From assembly GCA_030950905.1 (NCBI GenBank), contig JAUZQQ010000075.1:1-35154 (forward strand): DNA of 35,154 nt, read 5' to 3'. Made by a program: the position numbers and the translations under genes. The notes below the pieces were generated by a model. It ran no database searches. It worked only from the letters and a program-made list of their open reading frames with translations, and was not told where the DNA came from. Below are positions 1-6,139 of this stretch, piece after piece. Positions within the stretch are counted from its first letter, which is position 1. Each line of letters opens with the position of its first letter. This DNA is from Mariprofundaceae bacterium (lineage in GTDB: Bacteria; Pseudomonadota; Zetaproteobacteria; Mariprofundales; Mariprofundaceae).

Positions 1-306
1 GAAGGTTATGTAGAATCTGCCGCCAGTGGATTGATGGCAGGGCGGTTTTTGGCGGCAACAGTTGCTGGCAAAGCACCAAATTTCCCACCTGCAACAACGG
101 CGCATGGTGGTCTGTTGGGTTATGTATCAGGCTGCCGAAAAGATGACTTTCAACCCATGAATATTAATTTTGGTTTGTTGCCCCTTGGCCCGAAGCGTGA
201 TGGTAAACGTCGCTTGGGGAAAATGGAACGGCGCTTGGCGGTATCGCAACGCGCATTGAATGATTTACAAAAATGGTTGGATAATCTCAATCAAGAGGAA
301 AAATGA
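1..306 (+). CDS. trmFO: TrmFO, folate-dependent tRNA (uracil-5-)-methyltransferase, C-terminal fragment
   Basis: This is the 3' end of a gene cut by the window edge; the frame is open from base 1 to the TGA at 304-306. The roughly 101 visible residues begin EGYVESAASGLMAGR and include PPATTAHGGLLGYVSG and PMNINFGLLP, which match the C-terminal FAD-binding part of TrmFO/Gid (usual forms EGYvESaa.GllAg and PMNvNFGLlP). The family forms m5U54 in the T-loop of tRNA using methylenetetrahydrofolate and reduced flavin. The stop overlaps the ATG of ybaB (ATGA), so the two are probably translationally coupled at the head of a plus-strand operon. The N-terminal nucleotide-binding part lies outside the window. 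Confidence 0.9.
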   Translation, partial: EGYVESAASGLMAGRFLAATVAGKAPNFPPATTAHGGLLGYVSGCRKDDFQPMNINFGLLPLGPKRDGKRRLGKMERRLAVSQRALNDLQKWLDNLNQEEK

Positions 307-626
307 TACCCATGAATATCGGGAAAATGATGAAACAAGCGCAAGAAATGCAGTCGCGCATGAAAGATATGCAGGCAGAGTTGGCAACGTTGGAAGTAAC
401 GGGTGAAGCTGGCGGAGGCATGGTAAAAGTCACCATGAATGGTGAACATCATATCAGCCGTGTGGATATTGAAGATGCGTTATGGGCAGACCAAGACAAA
501 GATATGATTGAAGATTTGGTTGCTGCAGCTTGCAACCATGCGACACAAACAATCAATCAAAAAAGCAAAGAAAAACAAAAAGATATGATGGCTGGTATGC
601 CACTACCACCTGGCTTTAGCTTATAA
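303..626 (+). CDS. ybaB: YbaB/EbfC family nucleoid-associated DNA-binding protein
   Basis: A 107-residue protein of typical YbaB/EbfC size, with the family N-terminus GKMMKQAQEMQSRMKDMQAE (a helix forming the dimer tweezer) and a C-terminal segment ending GMPLPPGF, as in many homologues. Family members bind DNA with little sequence specificity and are thought to help organise the nucleoid. The start at 303 overlaps the trmFO stop and has an AGAGG ribosome site at 294-298; an in-frame ATG at 312 is a weaker choice. In many bacteria ybaB lies next to dnaX and recR. Here dnaX is elsewhere in the window (19150-20778) and ybaB sits between trmFO and a YggS gene. Confidence 0.93.
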   Translation: MIPMNIGKMMKQAQEMQSRMKDMQAELATLEVTGEAGGGMVKVTMNGEHHISRVDIEDALWADQDKDMIEDLVAAACNHATQTINQKSKEKQKDMMAGMPLPPGFSL

Positions 627-663
627 TGATCGCTTTCCCGAGGATGCTTCGGCGATTGCGCCC

Positions 664-1266
664 TTGGTAAAGGCGGCGCAGTTACGCCATGATTTGGCAC
701 AGCAACATGTCCGTTTGATTGCTGTTAGCAAGTATGCCGATGATGATGCAGTGGAAGCATTGATCCAAACAGGGCAGCGTGATTTTGCCGAGTCACGCCC
801 GCAGCAATTGCGCGATAGGGCAGTGCGCTGGCCGCAGTGTCAATGGCATATGATTGGCCCTGTGCAAAAAAACAAAGCCAAATACATTGGCCGTCATGCT
901 CACACATGGCATTCATTGTATGATTTAACGACGGCTCTTGCTGTTGCCCGTCATGTTCAAGGGCGCGTATTACCAGTCTTGATTCAAGTTAACATCTCAG
1001 GTGAGCCACAAAAGCAAGGGCTTGATCCAACACAACTTGTTGATTTTTATACCCATGCTTGTGCTATTAAACCCTTGCATATTGTGGGTTTGATGGGCAT
1101 GGCAGCGCATGAAGGTGATGCAAGCAAGGCTTTTCAGCGTTTGCGTCAATGCCGAGATAGCTTACCCCAGACATTATCAGAACTCAGCATGGGTATGAGT
1201 GGTGATTGGCCGCAGGCCGTGGAAGAAGGTGCGACGATGGTGCGGTTGGGACGTATATTATTTTAA
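664..1266 (+). CDS. yggS: YggS/PLPBP family pyridoxal-phosphate homeostasis protein
   Basis: The 200-residue product carries the PLP-binding signature VRLIAVSKYADDD near residue 17 (the Lys is the Schiff-base residue), then DFAESRPQQL, WHMIGPVQKNKAKYI, VLIQVNISGEPQKQG, LMGMAAH and the terminal LSMGMSGDWPQAVEEGATMVRLG. All are hallmarks of the single-domain alanine-racemase-fold YggS/PROSC family, which buffers free PLP and has no known catalytic activity. The familiar LSMGMS..F.AI motif is well preserved. The start is unclear: there is no ATG or GTG in frame after the ybaB stop, and this TTG gives a somewhat short N-terminus. The open frame extends back to about 592, so an ATT at 655 (GAGG at 640) or a CTG at 610 could be used. 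It is immediately upstream of proC, a common pairing. Confidence 0.9.
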   Translation: MVKAAQLRHDLAQQHVRLIAVSKYADDDAVEALIQTGQRDFAESRPQQLRDRAVRWPQCQWHMIGPVQKNKAKYIGRHAHTWHSLYDLTTALAVARHVQGRVLPVLIQVNISGEPQKQGLDPTQLVDFYTHACAIKPLHIVGLMGMAAHEGDASKAFQRLRQCRDSLPQTLSELSMGMSGDWPQAVEEGATMVRLGRILF

Positions 1267-1270
1267 TTTC

Positions 1271-1306
1271 TGTTCATTAAGGAATGTGCACGTTCCTTAA
1301 TGAACA
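1271..1306. repeat. Perfect 14-bp inverted repeat between yggS and proC
   Basis: TGTTCATTAAGGAA (1271-1284) and its exact reverse complement (1293-1306) flank the 8-base centre TGTGCACG, itself containing the palindrome GTGCAC. It starts 4 bases after the yggS stop and ends 17 bases before the preferred proC start. There is no T-run after it on the plus strand, so it does not look like a standard terminator. It may be an operator, an mRNA-stability hairpin or a small repeat element. Confidence 0.75.
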
Positions 1307-1323
1307 GAACAAAGAGAATACCT

Positions 1324-2124
1324 ATGAAAGACTTGAAAATAACGTTTATTGGTGCAGGCAATATGGCAGAAGCCTTGGTCGCGGGCTTGATCAACCATGG
1401 TCATATTGCAAAAAACATTACCCTAAGTGATGTTAGTGCCGAACGATTGCACACCATGGTACAAAAGTTTGATGTTCAAACAACAAGCAATAACACAGAA
1501 GCCATCGCTGGTGCTGATACCGTGGTCTTGGCTGTTAAACCCCAACAAATAGAAGCCATTCTAACAAGCTTAGGGGCATTGGTTGAAACAACGACGTTCA
1601 TCAGTATTGCCGCTGGAAAATCTATTGCATCGCTGCAAGAGAAGGTCATGCAAGACCACATTGCATGGGTGCGAGCAATGCCCAATACGCCAGCCTTGCT
1701 GGGGGCTGGAATGTCGGTGTTGTTTAGCCAAGCAGCCACCACCCATTGTGATCGGGCTACTTATATCTTTAACTGTGCAGGCGAAACAGCTTGGGTTAAA
1801 AAAGAACACATGATGAATGCCGTGACTGCTATTTCTGGCAGTGGCCCTGCTTATTTCTTTTTGCTTGCCGAGCTGATGCAAGGTGCGGGTGAAACACTTG
1901 GCTTACCTGCCGAACTTGCTGGCAAGTTGGCTGCGCAAACGGCCTTGGGCGCAGGGAAAATGTTAAAAGAAAGTGGCCGTTCGGCTGCGGTACTGCGTGA
2001 ACAAGTCAGCAGTCCAGGCGGCACAACCTTGGCGGCGCTTGATTGCATGTTTGAAAAAGGCATCGCCGATGCCGTGCGTTCGGGTGTTCGTGCCGCAGAC
2101 CGCCGTTCGCGTGAGTTAAGCTGA
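1324..2124 (+). CDS. proC: Pyrroline-5-carboxylate reductase
   Basis: This enzyme reduces 1-pyrroline-5-carboxylate to L-proline with NAD(P)H, the last step of proline synthesis, in the cytoplasm. From the ATG at 1324 the protein has 266 residues (family about 270). It shows the Rossmann motif ITFIGAGNMAEALVAGL at the N-terminus, VVLAVKPQQ, RAMPNTPALLGAGM, and the C-terminal signature SGSGPAYFFLLAELM followed by QVSSPGGTTLAAL. The 1324 start is preferred because the N-terminus then matches the family and AAAGAGAA lies just upstream. An upstream in-frame ATG at 1300 falls inside the inverted repeat at 1271-1306. The stop overlaps the yggT start by one base. Confidence 0.96.
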   Translation: MKDLKITFIGAGNMAEALVAGLINHGHIAKNITLSDVSAERLHTMVQKFDVQTTSNNTEAIAGADTVVLAVKPQQIEAILTSLGALVETTTFISIAAGKSIASLQEKVMQDHIAWVRAMPNTPALLGAGMSVLFSQAATTHCDRATYIFNCAGETAWVKKEHMMNAVTAISGSGPAYFFLLAELMQGAGETLGLPAELAGKLAAQTALGAGKMLKESGRSAAVLREQVSSPGGTTLAALDCMFEKGIADAVRSGVRAADRRSRELS

Positions 2125-2420
2125 TGTACATGATTGGTTATTTGCTGCAAGCGATAGCTGCCATGTTGAGCATGGTTATTAACATCGCGATTTTTGCTAT
2201 TGTAGCGCGGGCAGTATTATCGTTTGTTTCGCCTGATCCTTCCAACCCTATTGTAAAGTTAATTTACCAAATAACCGACCCCATGTTGCGTCCATTCCAC
2301 CGTTGGATCCCACCATTCTACGGCGTGGACTGGACTCCTATGGTTCTTTTATTGATCTTGTATTTTATTGATATTTTTGCAGTGCAAACCATCAGCCGCT
2401 TTGCACTTGCTTTTTTGTGA
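2124..2420 (+). CDS. yggT: YggT family integral membrane protein
   Basis: A 98-residue hydrophobic protein with two membrane-spanning stretches (about residues 4-34 and 69-95) separated by the family motif SPDPSNPIVKLIYQITDPMLRPFHRWIP split around residues 36-63. This matches YggT (CcmB/YlmG-like), an inner-membrane protein often found beside yggS, proC and yggU. It has been linked to osmotic or envelope stress and, in plastids, to thylakoid or nucleoid organisation, but the bacterial role is not settled. The ATG overlaps the proC stop and the 3' end overlaps the next gene, so it belongs to one tightly coupled operon. Confidence 0.92.
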   Translation: MYMIGYLLQAIAAMLSMVINIAIFAIVARAVLSFVSPDPSNPIVKLIYQITDPMLRPFHRWIPPFYGVDWTPMVLLLILYFIDIFAVQTISRFALAFL

Positions 2421-2737
2421 GTGCCAGCCTTTCTTATGTAACCCTTGCAAAAAAAGGAATTTATCTCCGTATTCATGCCCAACCTTCGGCACGAAAAGAA
2501 GGTGTTCGTGGCATCCACGGCGAAGCCATAAAATTAGCCATTCGTGCAGCACCAGAAGACGGCAAAGCCAACACTGCCATTGCAACTTTTTTAGCCAAAC
2601 AGCTTGGCGTTGCCAAATCGGACGTTACCATTGTTGCTGGACACCAATCACGGCGCAAACGTTTTTTTATCAACGGGCAGACTGATGCTTTGATAGAAGC
2701 CGTGCATGCAATGGTTAATCTAACATTGAAGCAATAG
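2417..2737 (+). CDS. yggU: DUF167 family protein (YggU)
   Basis: A 106-residue protein starting at a GTG that overlaps the yggT stop (GTGA). It has the DUF167 pattern GIYLRIHAQPSARKEGVRGI, then IKLAIRAAPEDGKANTAIATFLA and VTIVAGHQSRRKRFFING, close to the usual YggU layout (length about 100). The family is small, soluble and of unknown biochemical role. It ends the plus-strand operon. Its TAG stop at 2735-2737 touches the first base of a large inverted-repeat element (2737-2902), so that repeat may have been inserted immediately downstream. Confidence 0.92.
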   Translation: MSASLSYVTLAKKGIYLRIHAQPSARKEGVRGIHGEAIKLAIRAAPEDGKANTAIATFLAKQLGVAKSDVTIVAGHQSRRKRFFINGQTDALIEAVHAMVNLTLKQ

Positions 2738-2902
2738 GCTTCCCTTTTAAGGCGGGACAAAGCAAACACGAGTCATTCTCGCGAAGGCGGGAATCCATCT
2801 TCTACCACGCATGGAAAACCAAGTGGATTCCCGCCTTCGCGAGAATGACGGAATTTTTTTGTGATTCCACACATGGGCTTGTCCCGTCTTAAAAGGGAAG
2901 CC
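2737..2902. repeat. Nested inverted-repeat element, MITE-like
   Basis: An outer pair of 24-base arms (2737-2760 and 2879-2902) matches at 23 of 24 positions. An inner pair of 26-base arms (2772-2797 and 2824-2849) is perfect, centred on about 26 bases. The inner arm reads GTCATTCTCGCGAAGG then CGGGAATCCA, a type of palindrome seen as dispersed repeats in many proteobacteria. The outer arm contains TCCCGTCTTAAAAGGGA. A related copy of the outer arm recurs at 4548-4571. No coding sequence lies inside, so this looks like a non-autonomous mobile or extragenic palindromic element. The remainder of the 2738-3043 gap holds the hairpin at 2995-3027 and nothing else recognisable. Confidence 0.85.
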
Positions 2903-2994
2903 CAGTTGTCTGATGCATGATGTTTATCATGTCTAGATGCTCTTGTGGTAGTGGTCTGGCTACCCTAGTTCCAAATGGGAGAATTTATTCTTTA

Positions 2995-3027
2995 TTGAAA
3001 ACTCGGGGTTTAACTCCGAGTTTTCAA
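2995..3027 (+). terminator. Hairpin upstream of the DUF4143 ATPase, terminator-like
   Basis: Perfect 12-base arms TTGAAAACTCGG (2995-3006) and CCGAGTTTTCAA (3016-3027) enclose a 9-base loop. The right arm includes TTTT, so it could act as a weak intrinsic terminator for the upstream operon or, given its position 16 bases before the ATPase start, as a 5' UTR hairpin or operator controlling that gene. The sequence alone does not decide between these. Confidence 0.5.
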
Positions 3028-3043
3028 TGATAGTATAGCCGCT

Positions 3044-4165
3044 ATGATCAACCGCGCTGACTACCTCCTTCGCCTTAAGAGAGCAATTGCACGCTCTCCA
3101 GTTACTGCTTTGCTGGGGCCGCGTCAGTGTGGAAAAACTACGTTGTCCCGATTACTTCCAACGACTGATTCCGCCCACTTTTTTGATTTGGAGTCTCCAT
3201 CCGACCAGCAGCGGCTGCAAAACCCGGAGATGATGCTTGGCAGTTTGCGAGGGTTGATTGTTCTTGATGAGATTCAATTCAAGCCCGAGCTGTTTAATGT
3301 GTTGCGGGTGTTGGTGGATCGGGTTGATGCAGAGCAGAAGTTTTTGATTCTAGGCAGTGCTTCTCCCCATATCATTAAAAATGTGTCGGAGACATTGGCA
3401 GGACGGGTTGAGTTTATTGAACTATCGGGTTTCAGTATTCAGGAGGCACCCGATATTCAGCAGCTTTGGCTAAGGGGCGGATTCCCTCGTTCACTTCTGG
3501 CTAATTCGGATGGGGATAGTGATGCGTGGCGGGATGGTTTTATTCGCACATTCCTGGAGCGAGATATTCCTTCGTTGGGCATTGGCGTTGCTGCCACAGC
3601 CATGCGACGCTTCTGGAGCATGCTAGCGCATTTTCACGGGCAGACGTGGAATGCTTCCGAACTTGGCCGATCCATGGGTTTGAGTGATAAAACTGTTCGA
3701 TCATATCTGGATATACTTTCCGCCACATTTATGGTTCGGCAGCTTCAACCATGGCATGAGAATCTACGTAAACGGCAGGTGAAAGCGCCGAAGATATACT
3801 TCAGAGATTCAGGTCTATTGCACTCCTTATTGAACATTCCTGATTACCATAGCCTTACCGGAAACCCCAGGTTGGGAGCGTCATGGGAGGGTTTTGCCTT
3901 GGAGCAGATTATCCAGACGCAGCACCTTTCCGAGGTCTATTTTTGGTCTACCCATAGCGGAGCTGAGGTGGATCTGTTGTATTTCAAGGATGGAAAACGC
4001 TATGGCGTTGAATTTAAGTTCAATGAAGCGCCAAAGGTGACAAAGTCCATGCATATTGCGGTTGAAGATCTCGCGCTTGATTATTTGTGGGTCGTCTATC
4101 CGGGCGAAGAGGCCTATCCTATTACCGAAAAGATCAGCGTGCGCCCTCTGAAATCTTTTGTTTGA
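3044..4165 (+). CDS. AAA family ATPase with DUF4143 C-terminal domain
   Basis: The 373-residue protein matches the widespread AAA_14/DUF4143 family. The Walker A is GPRQCGKTT (residues 25-33) and the Walker B is LIVLDEIQF (71-79). A sensor-like ILGSASP follows, then LSGFS, a winged-helix-like stretch (about 195-230, SMGLSDKTVRSYLDIL) and a DUF4143 C-terminus with YFRDSGLLHSLL, GASWEGFALEQII and SGAEVDLLYFKDGKRYGVEFKF. The last has the E..D..xxE.K layout of a PD-(D/E)XK nuclease-like fold. Function in the family is poorly known; members are often horizontally acquired and occur in mobile or defence-rich DNA. It stands alone, with a hairpin just upstream, no clear ribosome site, and related repeats on both sides (2737-2902 and 4548-4571). 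Confidence 0.88.
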   Translation: MINRADYLLRLKRAIARSPVTALLGPRQCGKTTLSRLLPTTDSAHFFDLESPSDQQRLQNPEMMLGSLRGLIVLDEIQFKPELFNVLRVLVDRVDAEQKFLILGSASPHIIKNVSETLAGRVEFIELSGFSIQEAPDIQQLWLRGGFPRSLLANSDGDSDAWRDGFIRTFLERDIPSLGIGVAATAMRRFWSMLAHFHGQTWNASELGRSMGLSDKTVRSYLDILSATFMVRQLQPWHENLRKRQVKAPKIYFRDSGLLHSLLNIPDYHSLTGNPRLGASWEGFALEQIIQTQHLSEVYFWSTHSGAEVDLLYFKDGKRYGVEFKFNEAPKVTKSMHIAVEDLALDYLWVVYPGEEAYPITEKISVRPLKSFV

Positions 4166-4607
4166 ATGATTACCCACGCGCAAATCTTTGTGTTGGGTAA
4201 ATAAAATCGCATCTGTTTGTTACCTGACGTTGTCCAAGTATAGTGGACGCCAAGTCAAGGACAATTAATGTTTTTCCTTTTACCCTCTTACCCTTTGTCT
4301 GCTTGCTGGCCTCTAGGTTTTCTTGATTTTCCAGCAAAAAATACCTGATCACTACGCTGGGTATCCTTTTTCGACTTTTTGCTCTCGCATCTGAGCTTGT
4401 TCTTTGGCAGCCCGAAATGCTGCGATAAGCTTTTTGTTTCGCTCGACAGCGCGAGCGTGCTGTAGTTTATATTACATATTGCCTATGTGTAGAACGAATG
4501 TTTACGGCAACACTTTTCAACCATGGCGCAACCTATTGTAATCATTGCTGTCCCGTCTTAAACGGGAAGCTGAAAAATTTAAACCGTATTTATGCAAGGG
4601 GCGATTG
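4166..4607. other. Long intergenic stretch with no convincing gene
   Basis: About 440 bases separate the ATPase from the next membrane-protein gene. A minus-strand frame at 4352-4471 has the coding-like composition HARAVERNKKLIAAFRAAKE but no start codon, and may be a decayed gene tail. TTGTCC and GGACAA near 4230-4263 form a short inverted pair. The only clear structured element is the repeat at 4548-4571. No tRNA or intact ORF is seen. Confidence 0.5.
4548..4571 (+). repeat. Solo copy of the outer arm of the 2737-2902 repeat
   Basis: The segment CTGTCCCGTCTTAAACGGGA with AGCT following closely resembles the right outer arm at 2879-2902 (TTGTCCCGTCTTAAAAGGGA then AGCC), with one base missing and a few changes. 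It is also internally palindromic (TCCCGT / ACGGGA). With the first element it brackets the DUF4143 ATPase gene in about 1.8 kb. Confidence 0.65.
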
Positions 4608-5816
4608 GTGAAACAACAGCAATTTTCAATTTGTTTATCAGGAAGGGTTCTCGACGGTTTTGATGCCAGCGCAACACATCAATCTTTTGCGAAGTTATTT
4701 CACATTGAAAACAACAAAGCCAAGCGCATGTTGAGTGGTACACCTGTTTGCTTAAAGAAAAAATTTGATCGCAAAAACATTGCCCTGATTAAAAATAAAT
4801 TAACCAGTATCGGGGTTGAATGCCGAATAGAAGCCATTAAAGAAAATACTGATGTTGGTGAAAAACCTAAGCTGTCAGTGGTCGAATCTAAAAAGAGTGA
4901 TGTGAAATATTGTGAGCAGTGCCATGGCAAACTTGATTCACTCGCAATATGCCCTGACTGCGCCCCGCCAGAAGAGCAAGACCTAGCTGAAACTCAAGAT
5001 CAACCAGCCATGCTACTTGGTCTTTCCAAGCGCCCTGTTTCCATACTTATTACCATAGGGTGCTTTGCTGTCGCGGCGTTATTTACAGGTGTTATTCACC
5101 TCATGAATATAAAGCTTGATGGCGTGATCTATTCCTTGTTGATCAATGAGCTGATTTATTTTGCCATTGTATGGGCTATACTTAAAGCATTTCGAATCGG
5201 TTGGTTTGCCGCAATACTATTTTTTACTACGAATATCTATGACGCACTGGGTTATAGTCTTGCTATCAATAGCGTGACCCTTGAATATTTTATTCCACTG
5301 CTGACTTCGCTTATTGGTTTTATCAGTCTTTTGATGCCATCAACCTTACGCATACTTGAGTTTGATCGAATAGATAACTTTCTTAACAAAACGGGTCGCC
5401 CTGTTCATGTGGCGATGCCCATGATCTTTCTGCTCATCCTCTCATTTTCAGTCGACAGTTCAAAAAACGAATCGTTTGTACTTCAAGCCTCTCAATTTAT
5501 CAGTTTTGGGATATGGGAGGTGCAAACAAGCGTACCGCCCTATCTATATGATCAAATTCGTAACGATTGGCCAAATGAGAAGGCGCTTCCAGTTTCTGAT
5601 AGCAAGTTTATTAAAAGTGCCACGTTCAAAGAGGGAAATATGCTTGATGTACACTATTTAGATAACCCGTATCTAAAAAATGCTTCAATACAGCTGAAAT
5701 TTTCTGATGATGGCACTTTATTACAATGTTTTACCGATAATATCCCAGGAAATTTGATCAACCCGACATGTATTAACTGCCAATGTGATGCCTCATCCTC
5801 CTCTATGCTGAGGTAA
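4608..5816 (+). CDS. Polytopic membrane protein with zinc-ribbon-like motif and possible pilin-like C-terminus
   Basis: Unnamed protein of 402 residues from the GTG at 4608. Residues 1-75 form a soluble domain (FSICLSGRVLDGFDASATHQ, then TPVCLKKKFDR and IGVECRIE) of a kind found at the N-terminus of other proteobacterial membrane proteins. Cys pairs CEQC (102-105) and CPDC (115-118) suggest a zinc ribbon. About four to five hydrophobic segments lie between 143 and 281. The C-terminal 120 residues follow the last segment and contain SATFKEGNMLDVHYLD, LKFSDDGTLLQCF and NIPGNLINPTC; the spacing Cys374 to Cys388 recalls the C-terminal disulphide loop of type IV pilins. GTG 4608 is preferred because AAGGGG precedes it by six bases. 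A longer TTG start at 4545 would read through the repeat. Function unknown. Confidence 0.7.
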   Translation: MKQQQFSICLSGRVLDGFDASATHQSFAKLFHIENNKAKRMLSGTPVCLKKKFDRKNIALIKNKLTSIGVECRIEAIKENTDVGEKPKLSVVESKKSDVKYCEQCHGKLDSLAICPDCAPPEEQDLAETQDQPAMLLGLSKRPVSILITIGCFAVAALFTGVIHLMNIKLDGVIYSLLINELIYFAIVWAILKAFRIGWFAAILFFTTNIYDALGYSLAINSVTLEYFIPLLTSLIGFISLLMPSTLRILEFDRIDNFLNKTGRPVHVAMPMIFLLILSFSVDSSKNESFVLQASQFISFGIWEVQTSVPPYLYDQIRNDWPNEKALPVSDSKFIKSATFKEGNMLDVHYLDNPYLKNASIQLKFSDDGTLLQCFTDNIPGNLINPTCINCQCDASSSSMLR

Positions 5817-6139
5817 GGTAACTCACAATAAATAACTCTATTCACCACTCACCAATCGGAAATTGCCACTTTACAAACATAGGCGAATAATAATATTCGT
5901 CCAAGTCACCACCAATACGAAGATTGATGACAGCAACGTGCGGCTTCTCTGAAGCGGCAACAGCAGTTGCACGCATGCATGCTACATTTTATCGCAAAGT
6001 GATGAAGTCATGCACCTTTGCCGTGGTGGCAGTGGATTTTGAGCGCTTGCTTTGGCAAAAACTCGAAGCATAATCAGGGTTAATATATAGGGGTGAAGTT
6101 GTCCTACTAAAGCATAAAACTTTCTAAAAAGGTGATTCA
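5817..6139. other. Intergenic stretch with a possible small ORF or gene remnant
   Basis: About 320 bases between two accessory genes. A plus-strand frame from ATG 5927 to TAA 6071-6073 encodes 48 residues with a protein-like composition (ARMHATFYRKVMKSCTFAVV, then DFERLLWQKLEA) but no clear ribosome site. It could be the tail of a decayed gene. The bases just before 6140 carry AAAAAGGTGATTCA, the ribosome site of the next gene. No RNA gene is recognised. Confidence 0.4.

Noticed and set aside
4170-4352. Minus-strand 60-codon frame between the ATPase and the membrane protein
   Set aside because: Low-complexity Lys/Arg-rich composition, no ribosome site and no recognisable family; it overlaps a likely decayed region.
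4352-4471. Minus-strand 39-codon frame with Ala/Arg/Lys-rich helix-like sequence
   Set aside because: No start codon within the frame and too short to assign; kept only as a possible gene remnant in the intergenic description.
4545-4607. Longer TTG start for the membrane protein
   Set aside because: The frame would begin inside the repeat at 4548-4571. The GTG at 4608 has a well-placed AAGGGG.
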